Shown here one piece after another: positions 15,101 to 27,700 of a stretch of DNA of 64,000 bases; the stretch's first letter is position 1, and each line of letters opens with the position of its first letter. Origin of the DNA: Vanilla planifolia (Eukaryota > Streptophyta > Magnoliopsida > Asparagales > Orchidaceae); NCBI GenBank assembly GCA_023846275.1, contig CM043877.1:12073107-12137106 (forward strand), read 5' to 3'. Under the pieces are notes generated by a model that saw nothing but the letters and a program-made list of their open reading frames with translations, was not told where the DNA came from and did not search any database. A program made the translations under genes and the position numbers.

Positions 15101-18100
15101 TGCCCTGAACTACGAGGAACCTATATAATCAAGGACATCGTCAGTCCGAACATGTACCAACTCTAGACAAAAGTAGGGGTCATAAAACACATCACTTGAA
15201 AAAATTTTATCCTTGACGAGTACGACTATCCCTCTTGCATCCTAAATAAACCTACAACTTCTCTAAACCATACATCACATAATTTCTCCAAGTCTCACCG
15301 TCTTAAAGATGTTTTGTATAAATTCTCAACAATTTTAAGAAAATATCCCCCAAGGCCCAAAATGTGCTCAATCACTCTATTCTATTTCAAATAAAGCCAA
15401 CAAGACTTCCTCCTTAAATAACCTCAATAATAACCTTAGCCTTTGAGCCTAACTCAAGACTTAAGATTGCAAACAATCTTTCACTATATGTTAAATATAC
15501 TATCATATAAGATTAAAACACATTCCACGATCCTTTATCATTGTTTTGTCGCATAAAGGCATCGAGAGGATTGGTCTCAAGTCCTCTTCCTTCATCATTG
15601 CACTATCGCACAAAGGTCTCGAGAGACTTGGCCTAAACATCACACTGCATCACCGCACCATCACAAGAAGGCTACAAGAAATATGCCTTCCTTTGCTCCC
15701 TCCTATCACTACATGTTCATGAAAGCCTTACAAGGAATAGCCTTACCTTCCTCTCCCATCCTTCATAACAACTCGATTGCATTAGAAGCCTCAAGAAGTG
15801 GTCTTCAATCCCCATCTCATCCTTCATGGCTACACCATCATAAGAAAGTCTGAAGAGACTTGCACTTGACTTGTCACCCTTCATCATTGCTCTATCACGT
15901 GAATGCCTCGAGAAGCACGCTTTTTCATTTCTCTCTCTCCTTCATCACCCTCAATAAGCATGATCTAAAACTCAACTCTTCAATGTAGCTTAATCGCATG
16001 AAAGACTCAACAAATTCAACCTTGCTCTTTATGAATTCCTTCATTAACGTTATTTCGAGTGAAGGTCTCAAGAAGGGTAACCTTCCTTACCTCCCCCTTG
16101 ATGACATCTCCTGCACTTGGAGATCAATTCGTATAAAGCTCAATTAATTTTCCCCTTCACCATCGACAGCATTTCGTCCCTTAGAGACCACGGAAAGATT
16201 GGATCTTGACTTAAGTAAAGTTTTCCTCATCTTACTATCATGAGCAGTCAAGAGTCGAAAAAATAAACGTACTCAAGGTACTTTTAAAACATATATGCTT
16301 AACCTCAACAACGTATTGCCATCAAGCCTACCTAGCAAAATATCTTTTATCCACTACGACTAAGGATTTATGGCAACTAAAGGGTATTTATCCATTTACC
16401 AAAACAAATGTATCTACCCAAAAGCTCAATACTTTGAGAAAACCTCAATGGAAACGACAAAACGGCTCAAGAATCAGTAAAAATGCCAAAAAGATGATTA
16501 CAAAGGCCGCTCCAAGATTAGCCCTGATAGGTCTACAAAGAGCACGAATTTTATTCTTAATATTCTTGAAATTTGAAATTACTAGAAGCATCTTCATCTC
16601 TAATAAATTCAAGCATTCCTAAGGCATTTTACCTTGGAGCTGCTTATAGGAAGTTGATCGCTCTGCCCTCACCACCTTCAAGTCATGAGACATGGCTCGA
16701 GCATCGTCGAGGTTATGTTGCAATACACACTTCACATCCTCCAAGATGGCAAACAGAGTTTTGATGACAACTGCCAAAGTGTCCATATTCTTCATTATTC
16801 TTCCAATAAAGAAGTGAGGCCCTCTAAATTGAAAATTAAATATTTTGTCAAAAAGGAATATAATATCATTCCCTTCTTTTTATTATTGTCATTCGATACA
16901 AGATTTCCTTGGCCCAAGTTTTGGTGTTTTTCATGCTTAGAATTTCTTAATAACTTTTACCAATTTAACTTTAATCAAAAGAATCTCTAGATCTAAAAAT
17001 TCATTTGATACAAGTAAACTTTTTCAAATTAGTTCTTATTTAGAACCAAAAATATTTGTACCAAAGGTACAAAAACCAAGAAAAACAAAAACCCTTGGAC
17101 TGTTTTTATCAACATAACTCGCACAAACCACAAAAAATGTTCCTCATTTAAAGCTTATGAAAGTAGATTCATAATACCTGTGTAATAGCAAATATTTCAA
17201 ACTTGCTATCCATTTTTCCACTAAATTTTGGTTTAACAGTTTTTATCCGGTTCAATACTGTCCAGTAATCGAATTGGAAAGAAAATCTGTTCTTGTTTGA
17301 ACTGGTTAATCTGCTCTGACTGCTTTACACATTCGTAAGCCACATTACACAAAAATAATGTGGAACAAAAGGCCTACCTTGTCAAGACGGCCACCAATAT
17401 TTTTCCTATCAACAACTATCAAAGATAGGCCAAGCCCGCAAGCCACACTGCAGAAAATGGCAACTCAAGCTGAAAGAAATGCTCATAGAGAAGAGAATCA
17501 AAGACAAAACAATGCAAACCTTTTGACTTGCATGCCATCTAGAACGTCAATCTTTTTTGGATTTGCAGAAGATCTGAAATAAGTTGCATTAGTAATCATA
17601 AGATTTTTACTGACATTTTTGCAGTGAAGCTATCAACACATACTTTGGGCCCAATGAACCATAGCCCAGCTCTCCATATTGAGCATATCCCCAACTTATG
17701 CATGAATCATCAGCACCAACAATATGATGCATGTTACCAGATGACATGCACCGTATATTCCATCCACTGAAAATCAAATAACAAAAGGATCTATAAGTAT
17801 TAAATGGACATGCAAACACAAGCCACAGTATTTTTAACAAAATATTCAGAAGATGAGTATTCAGAAAAAAAAAAAAATATCTAGCTAAGAAACTATTGTA
17901 TTAGCTAGTATTAGTTCAGTGCATTTAAGTCACATCACTTCGTCAATGGAAAGAAAAAATTCAAAGAGCGATAATTTCCTTTTTTCTATTAGCTAGTATT
18001 ATTGTAGTGCATTTAAGCTACATCACTTCATCAATGGAAAGAACAACTTCAAAGAGATAAATTTCTCAGGATGGCTACATCACTTCATAAAAAAAAAAAA

Positions 18101-18674
18101 AAAAAGAACAAAATTCAGAGCGCTACAAATTTCACAGGATAAACTATGGCCCCTTAATGTGATGAAAGACAATTCAGACATCTTATCTGCCAAATCTACA
18201 CAACTCAACAAAACAAGGTAGAGCTTAAAAGGACAGAATGGGTTTGACAAGCGCAAGCCAGTGGTGGTCAGTAAAAGAACTAGTAAGACAAAATTTGGTA
18301 ATTTTAGTGATAGAATTAGTTGAAATTTTGTAATATAAGTGCACAGTAGAAGCAATTGGACTCTTCGAATTTACTCATGGGTAATCAATCAACAACATCA
18401 ACTAAATGACAAAATGGATACTCTAAGGAAATTTATAAGCACAACCCTTAAGAAAAGAACAAAGAAATGTAAGAATAATGAACAGCAACGACATGTATTA
18501 TCAATCAAACAAAATTCAACATACAACAGAGCATTCTAAAGAACATGCAGGAACCTCCAAAATCACATATAAGCAGGATAGATGCGTGCATGAACATGAC
18601 ATATAATTTCCAATATCTGAAGATCATAATGAAAATTTACCAACTCACGATGTAACAAAGTAGAATCTTTTTCT

Positions 18675-18714
<40 letters not shown>

Positions 18715-21700
18715 GCAGAGGTTACACAACAGACCATGTATAAACCCATCTAAGCATCTGAATGCAATAATTCCACCTACAAGCAAGGTGGAAGGCATAA
18801 CTTGCAAACGAACTCAAATCATATCATAAGGCCGCACATTCACAGGTGCATTAAGCTCAAATAAACTAAAGCACCACAAATAAGGGCACAAGGTAAACTT
18901 TGTTAAAACTTTTGTATGATACTTTAGGTAAAGCCATATAATGCAAAATCCAACAAAAGACATGTCAAAGTCCGTATTACATGAAGCACAACATCAATGT
19001 GTGACATGTGTAGAACATGGACATTAACTAATGCAAGGTCTGATATGAGAAATGTTATTGTATGAGAAGAAACGAATTCAAGAGTTTGATATTAGCCAAA
19101 ACCCTCCAGTTCAAAAAAAAAAAAAAAAAAAATGTCCATGGTGCTCAACTAAAACCATATGAACCTTAATATTCCATACCTTAGAACACCATATAACAAA
19201 TGAACATTGATGCATGACTCAAATCATATAAATAGAAGGAAATAAACTAACAAAAGGTAAGACACATTCACTTCACATCAAAGCTCACCATCTTTGAAAT
19301 CTCAACTCCAGCAAATTGTCAAATGACCTATTCTTACAAAAAAAAAAAGTCATGCATGACTCAAATCACATAAATACCATAAATACAAGGAAATAAACTA
19401 ACAATAGGTAAGACAAATTCAGTTCACATCAAAGCTCGACATCTTTGAAAACTCAACTCCAACGAATTGTGAAATGATGTCTTCCTATTAAAAAAAAAGA
19501 CACGCATGTTTCCTGAGAAAGAAACCACCCCATTTCAGTCTACAATGCAGCTGTAGTAGCATCTAGATCAAGCATTGGATAAGTGGTAACTATTAGCAGT
19601 GCAGACGCTGATGGTTATATAATTTTGGAACTTAATAAGTTTATTTTTACTCTTTGGCATATAATTCTCAATAAACGTGTGAAGAATCAAAAACCACAAC
19701 AACAGATAAAACTAATGAGTAATATTCATGTGACCCAACATGACGAGATTCTTACTCAACTTGACAAAACACAAAAGTACACTTCCAGATTACCGTCCAC
19801 CCAAATAATGTTGGTCCCCAATAAAATTGAAAGGTATAGGCTCCTTGCCCCTCCTAATCAATAACAAACATTACTGAAGGCAAGCTAAGCAATCTAACCA
19901 TTTATAGAGTCCAAATACTCAATTCAAAATCTAGCAATCAACAACTGTTAGATCACATACTTACCCATCAGACCTATTCATTCCCTTGCACATTCGAGCA
20001 ATAGCAGAATGTACTAGACCCAAATATGCATTGCCCTCACCAAAATTGCAAAATATATTAAAATAAAGATTAGTCCAAATGCAAAAGGCATAAACTCTCG
20101 ATCTTTCTAGGTGCCCTTTAAATCAACAAGAATTCATTTTCTTCAATCTTCAAAAGACCTCTGCCATCGAGTTCTCTTGCGGAAGACAACGATACTAGTT
20201 GCATTCTTTTTTTAAAAACCTTGTTTAAATTTTTATTCTTTTCAAACTCTATTTTTAATAAATACTTCTCACCAAAACTTAATGCTCACTCACATAAACC
20301 CACTTTTTTAAAAATTTCTTTCAAAATTTATTTAAAACATCATCTCTAAACTAACAAACAATGATCGCTCAGTAACATGCTATTTACCTAATTAACAAGT
20401 AAATCTATGTCACTGTTTTCACACAAGCTATTTACTTAATGCTCACTCACATAAAACCACTTTTTCAAAAATTTCTTTCGAAATTTACTTAAAACTTTGT
20501 CTCTAAACTGAAACTACGTCACTACTTTCACACGAGCCACCAAAACTTAATGCTCACTCACATAAAACAACTATTTCAAAAATTTCTTTCAAAATTTACT
20601 TAAAACTTCATCTCTGAACTGACAAACCATGATCGCTCAGTAACATGCTATTTACCTAATTAATAATTAAATCTATGTCACTACTTTCACACGAGCAACT
20701 GTAAACCTAATGCATCAATGCAATAATAAACATGATCTTACATATTCATGCTATATTGTTACAGAAAACTAGGACTTCTTAGCAAAGTTGAATTAGAGAT
20801 TTCCCCATAAACATGTTCAGATATTTATTACCAACTCAGAACTAGTTATGTTATCAAAAAAAAAGAGATCAAGCAATACGTTTGGTAACAAATCAGGCCA
20901 TATACCTACATTGTATTCTACATTTATTAACGGCACAAGGCTCATCTAAATGGAAAAAAAATACCATAATGACACATAAATTTGGTAAATAGAAGTGAGG
21001 CTAAAGAATAAATTTTTTATGGGAATATTTCTGCATATGGAATGTCAAAATTATCTAAATGGATAGTAAACTCATTTTAGAACTGCATGATAAATAAAAT
21101 TAATTAACTAATACGACTATCAAAGCATAAAATATTACATCACTCATAATCAAAATGGTGCATATTGAAAAAATAATCATGAAAAAACGTAGATGAACAA
21201 CACCTTAGATCCATAACTGGCTTAGGATACATCCATTCATCACCTGTTGTCTTTAGCTTTCCCCACATGTATAACTGCCCTCCACCTGGTCAAAGAACCA
21301 TACTTGAATATGAGGTGTCATAATCTAAAGCACCCAACATACAATTAAGTTCTTTGTAAATTCTAGACAATCTTGATAACAATTATAAACAGATGGATTA
21401 ATAGGCAAATGATATGTTAAATTCACATAAAAATAAATACATTCTCTCTTTTAATTCAATGACTTGCATTTTCCAGGTTGCTAACCCATTAAAAAATAGT
21501 TAAGCAAGTTCTAAGTTTATATTACAACTAAGAAAACGCAGCTCCTTGGAAAGCTAAAAGGTAGCATCTAATTGCCATATAAAATGTTTAGTTTGCTATG
21601 CCAAAACAACCCAAACCCAAGATTTAGAATAGAAACTTTTGAGCAGGCAAAAGCAAGCTGACAATTCTTGCATTATACAATACGATAAGATCAACTATAT

Positions 21701-24700
21701 AAAGTTCATAAAGTCAAGCAACACATGAGAACATGAAAAGGTACTTTGACCATAATCAGACTAGAAAGATCTCATTTATAAAAGTTGCATACTGATGATG
21801 GTATCAGATTTCCATCCATGAAATGACAACCAACAACGTGGCAACCTCGACCAGCATCAACAAGTCAACGCCATCATTTGCAACTCCTCCAAGCTTGACA
21901 GCTATTCATCATACCCGAAGGGTGTAATGGCTACACTTCTCTTGTTGTACATATCTTATGTGTGACTTATGTTTTGTACTATGTTTTATGGGAATTTGGA
22001 TATGGTTCATTTTTTTTGATGGAATGGATCTCACACAAGTAATAGAATGGGAGACCACTCAATAGTTCATGCAAATTCTAGTAAGATACATTAAGTTAAT
22101 CAACAAAACTTGAAATTATTGAATTCCATGAGCCCAAATGACCAAGTATGATTTGATAATAACAAAATATTTAAGTTCCTTTTGTGATGCTATACTTTTC
22201 TATCTAGTAATTGTGTTTCAGGCCAAAATTAAGATTGATAGAAGAAAATCATATACATATTATACAATCAAAAACAGTTTGAACACAGCATTCAAGTGAT
22301 GCAATAACTAGCAAAAGAAAATGAAACAGATGATGTGGAACTCCAAGAAAGACAAAAGTTTTGTCACCAATTTACAAGACTTCAAGAAACTTATGCAAAC
22401 AATTACGCTTTTTTTATACAAAAGCAATTACACACGAACACTCAAATTTACCCACACATATCTTCATGATTTAGACTGCATTTATGCATAGTTAGCAATT
22501 TTATCAAATAGCCTAAATTATTCTGATTTAATTAAGCAGCTTCTTGCATAGCTTTTAAATCACAAAAAATATGCTTTAACAAATATTTTTAAAAACAATT
22601 TGTATATTGTCATATTTACTTTAAATTACAAAAAAATCTTTGAAAGGCAGGATTTACAAAAATATTTTAATAGTCTAATTAGTGGGACAATCGAGCACAA
22701 ACACAAAAAAAGTCTATCACATCCACCTGGACACGAGATTCGTTCATCTAATCTAGCAAAATAGCATGGATGTGAGGCAAGATCTATTCACTCAAGTAGA
22801 AGAGAGCACACAATCAGCCTCCCAAATGCACATGTCAATCCGAGGATTGTCTATGCTACATTAATATTAGTGTAGTATGTCAATGCAAATGCGTGCATGA
22901 ACAAAAGCAAAGCCAAAGCACATGCGCCCAAGCAACATATGGAAGTGGAAGCCAAATGGGCAAAAATTCAAGCTGTAACGGCCAACTTTCAAGAACATTA
23001 AAATTGTGAGACTTTTGCTAGTAGCTGTTTATTATAATTGTTAGCAAATGTTCATATGAACATTTAGGACTCTCTTAAGCTTATTAATGACTAGATTACA
23101 CTTAAACAAACACGCTTAAGAAACAAAATAAAGAAATTTGTATTGCATATTTTGCATTTGTTCCCTCCACTTGTTGTCTTCATTGGCACTTTAAGAGGAT
23201 AAAAAGGAAACAATTAACCTCCGATTGTTGCTATAATTGTCAAAAAACCATTGGTAAGATTCTGAAAAGAAAAAGGAAGTTATGTCTTTCCATATTTTAA
23301 AATAATCATCCTCTTCTTGTTGCATCATCCGCAAACTCACTAGGCAAAGATTAAGGTGTTGTCATCCTACTATTTTAAGCATCATCAAAGTAAGAGGAAA
23401 CCAAGGCTCAACTATTACATAAAGTGATATATCTATTTGGTAGAACCTATGATATATTGCTGAGGTTTATCTAACTGACGTTCCATCATAAAACACACTC
23501 TTCCCACACAGCTCTTGCTCAAATCAGGTACTTGGTTGTAATTCCTATGTTATTGCTTTAATATGCATTTACTTCTCAAGGTTGTCAAGTGGTAAATTGT
23601 CTGAATTGCATTTGGTAAGGCTGATCTTTGGAAGGGCTAGATTTGAGACTTAAGAAATAAGATATCATAACTTACCTCATATAAAATTCTAAGTTAAATT
23701 TGAACCTATAAAAATCAAAGAGGTTAGAACTTACCCTCTGCAAAATCTTAAGATAGATTTAAGTAAGTTAAAAATCAAGAGAAATTAGTGTTGTGCCTAC
23801 TGAAAAATCAAGATGGGATGCATCGTAATCCAAGAAAAGACTCAAGAGATTGTGTTCAAGTCTCAAAGGAAAAAAAAAGCATACTTGTATTGGTTTATCC
23901 ACCAACTCAAGCAAAAGAGTATAAAGGAAAAAATAGACTCAAGTTAATTAGCTTAAGAAAGGAATTAGAATCAATTGAATAGAAGCTAAACCATTTAAAA
24001 ATCTTGTCTCTTTACTTATTGCATTTAATTTACTTGTGATCAAATGCTATAATTAAACTAATAACATCAAAGCCATAACTTTTACATCAAGACTAAGCTT
24101 TGAAAAAGTTTGCCTGTCACTTCCATTCACGCATATCTAAACATACAACTTGTAGTAGATCTTCTCAGAAAACTAATAAAAAAAACCCAAAAGATGGATT
24201 CTACAGGCTAGCACTTTAAAAAGTCAATTGAATTAAAGATCAAACAATTTCAAATTCTACGAACCATACTAAACCACCTAAACTCCAAACAGGTCAACAA
24301 AATTGAGTATGCTATAGATTTTGAACATTCAAATTTGTCGGTAAATGAAGGCTATTGTGGCCATAAATTGCAAGGAGTGCCTAGAAATTCATTATGCAAT
24401 GATTTTGAGGGAGAAATAACAATTTTTTGCAGAGATTATCCAAAATTTTATTACATAACTGGTTTGCCCCCTTTTAGACCAAGAGGTGGTCAAAGGTTGG
24501 AAGAAGAGGTTCAACTCCCCTTATTTCTACTAAATGTGATTAGAGGTACCTCACATTTGATTCCCTTTATTTACTTTTATTTGTTTTCACGCTTGTTTCC
24601 ATGTGTTCCTTGTGTAAACTGGTGTCACACAACTTAACGTTTAATGTCATCAAGCTTCTACATCTTTCTTATTAGTTTTGAACGAAAAGTAATTAATTGT

Positions 24701-27700
24701 TTACTTTTGTTGGATTTTGTAAAACACATATATGATCCAAATTCGCTAAATCTGCAAATGTTACATGCCATTGCATTGAACACCACAATTTCTTATAGTG
24801 ATCCCATCGATCCCTACAATCCATTTGAATGTTTTGCTTGTTACATGCATTGGAAGTGCTTAAACTTGCGTGTTCATCTGATATACTAAAAGTAAAATTT
24901 CAACATGATAACAAAAATGATGCAAGAGATTGCATCAAAATCACAATTAAGCTAATCAAGTGGATCTTATTTAGTTTATTAGGTTTTAATTCATTATGAG
25001 TTTTTATATGTTACATATATAAGAGCTAATCAAGTGGATCTTATTTAGTTTATTAGATTTTTAATTCATTATGAGTTTTATTATGTTACATATATAAGAC
25101 TCTTATGATATTTTATATTTTTCACATATTTTATTATTTTTTATTTTTTATCAATATTTTTATTATTTTACTTTTAGTTCTAAATTGTGCTTTGTACTTC
25201 TATAAATATTATTTATAAAGTAAAAAAGAAGAAAATTTTGTTCTCTTTCTATTGCTTTTTGTAGAATTTCTTTTTTGTCGTACGTGCGTACACGTCCTTA
25301 GGTTACAATCTAGCTATGTTATGTCTAAAATCCAAAGATATCAAAATTACAATTCAAATTTATCTCCACCATCACAATCATCTCTAAAGTCACCACCTTC
25401 CACTTCAGACCCTACCAAAAATTCATTCATGCTCATTTTCTATCGTTTTTGACATCGAAGTGGTCAAGATCTAGTTATAGGATTTCCAATTTCCCCTTCA
25501 TCAAAAAAATCATAATTTATAGTAAAGGACTAAAACACTTGCTACCAAAACAAGGGATCACACTATGAGTACTATAAGTTGCAAAGATCAAATAGCTGTA
25601 TGGAACAAAATGAGGGATTATTATTCATTTAACAGTAAAACATTAATCTGCACTTAACTAACTTGATGTCAACTTAAATTGCAAAATTAATAGTACTATA
25701 TTTGCTCCAAAAAAGTTGAAAGCAAACCTGCAGTGCAAGCAGAACTAACAGAACCTGCAGCAACAACAGCATCAGGTGGTAAGACATTTTGCCTTTGGAA
25801 GACTTCCACAAGACGGGGGACCCATTCATCTTTCTGCTCTCTATGACCCAACCTACATTGCAGATGTACTTTAACTGGAGCATCAAGATATTATGGTTAT
25901 CAAAACAAATGGTAATGTACAGAGGGCTGGACTGGTGCATTCTCTACAAAAACTGAGAAATAACAGAAAAAAAAACCATAATGTGGCTCATTCAATGTTC
26001 TAACAGAAACTGTAAAAGTTAAACCTAAACCAGAGAAGTTGCGTACCTCCCATAGCCACCAAAACCCCACCTGCACATGCACCATAAACAACACAGTGAA
26101 AAGTTTTATAGAAGGCACTTGGCCAGCAAAAGACTGCAAGATCATCTTTTGAAATGCAAACTATTTGCGACTAATTGGCAGAAGTTATTGAGACCCTACT
26201 CCCCATCCCCCCACACACAAAAATTGTACAAGCAAATAACATCACGCCTTTTTCCTTTTTCTTGAGGTACAAAACACAGGCATGAAATGTTCATTATTCC
26301 AAGACAGGTGTACATCAAGAAGCCTCTATAAGTATGATTAACTCCCCCAAAAGACAAACAGAAGTCAATATACGTAGAAATAATACAAAGTTTAATACCA
26401 TTAGACTTACGTGTAAACAAAGCCATTTGAGTCTACAGCCACTGGAAAGAGAAAAGAATATAATTAACAAAGTTAAGGAAAAAGACATCACATTTGCAGA
26501 TATAGGTAATAAAACAGGGATAAAAAACCTGTGTGGTTTGTTCCACAAGCAACTTTAGTTATGAGTTTTTCTGAAAAAGCAGCTATAGCTCGAGGGCGAG
26601 ACTGGGGTTCGTATGCTAACTTGACTGAGCTGTCTTTTGTATTGTACTGATGAAACGATAAAAGAAATACAGTAGAAAGGAAATGAACTTGATAAGGAAT
26701 CACATCTATGAATTACAGAGATCCTAATTTACCTCATTGTCCGTGCCATGTCCAAGTTGCCCATATTGTGGAAGGCCAGCAGTTCTGCAATAATCAAATA
26801 TTAGTAAACAGAAAAGGCAAATCAAAGTACTAATTATACTTCAAGTCTAACAGTGCCACTGTGTCAAAGCAAGTCTAAGTTGATCTTAACAACAGCAAGT
26901 GCCGGAACATACAGAATAGAAGAACCATCAGCAGATGACAACCACACAGTAAAATCAGCACCACAAGCAACTTTTGTAGCTTGAGCAACCAAACTTGCAA
27001 CTGGAAATGCCTCAATTTCTGTTGAAATAAAACCAAATAAACATGTAAAACTTTTTAACGAAATTATGATTACAACAATGTGTTTTTTCCAGGACAGGAC
27101 ATGCATTGAAAATAATTGTTCCTAGTCCAAATCGAAAAAAGAAATCTAGATTTTCAGATATCAAGAATGAGGAAAATCTTTCCAAGCCTTCAGGCACTCA
27201 AAATTCTAGTGCAATTGTTTGATAATTTTCCACACGTATTGTGAACTTTCTAGGCAACAAGGACTAACTTTGAACTTAAATTGCACTCCTTTAACACAGT
27301 TTCTAACCAACTAATAACAAAGCTCATCCTGCTACAGATTTTTTCTACCTTCTAACCCTTCTGTTGAAATAGTTTCTTGACATTGTCAACTTTTTTTAAA
27401 ATTTGCGATTGATTTACACCTTCATTATATCAATGGGCAATCCATGTCCATAAGATGCAAATCAGATACAATGATATGAAAATTCTCGATAGTAACTTGT
27501 TTCTCACGGCCTTTCAGTTCATAGGAGAAAAAACTGAAAGCTAGTAAATATCATTGTTTAGTCAATTTGAAATTTTTAGCAAGAAACAAATGAAGACTCA
27601 TTACACTCATGCTGTTTGTATTTGCATCCGGCAAACTTAATCAACCATAAATCCTTATTCAAACTGTAATTTTGTTAAGCACAAAGTACAAATTATTATG

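Larger units (their letters stand above)
9950..16110 (+). mobile_element. degraded Ty3-gypsy element, Tat lineage-like
   Basis: In plus orientation the order is: LTR-like region with tandem repeats and TATA-like box (about 9950-10410), gag remnant, protease remnant, RT, RNase H, integrase, C-terminal integrase end, and a 3' tandem-repeat region. A domain order of gag-PR-RT-RNase H-IN with a minisatellite between pol and the 3' end fits the Tat group. Frameshifts and stops are spread through it. No 3' LTR and no target duplication were found, so both limits are approximate. Confidence 0.75.
4591..17377. other. RCC2-like intron 14 (12.8 kb) filled with Ty3-gypsy remains
   Basis: The largest complete intron of the gene holds a 209-bp tandem duplication, a gypsy integrase remnant, small minisatellites and a Tat-like Ty3-gypsy element. 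All pol remains read on the plus strand, opposite to the host gene. No host exon was recognised inside it. The stretches 7300-9220 and 16110-17377 show nothing I can name. Confidence 0.75.
17767..21203. other. RCC2-like intron 11 (3.4 kb) with short duplications and A-tracts
   Basis: This intron holds several small direct duplications and five poly-A tracts (described separately). Nothing coding was recognised; the open frame at 19583-19864 has no known motif. Confidence 0.6.

Noticed and set aside
16434..16990. Possible gene after the Tat-like element
   Set aside because: Short frames on both strands (for example an antisense reading near 16650-16745) have no family match and probably belong to the element's 3' region.
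21795..21960. Copia-like primer-binding site with a short gag-like start
   Set aside because: GGTATCAGATTTCC...ATG resembles a copia start, but no LTR, target duplication or later domain follows; too weak for a mobile-element entry.
24335..24889. Two consecutive plus-strand frames of 100 and 81 codons in intron 10
   Set aside because: No recognisable domain, repeat or splice context; not enough to call a gene.
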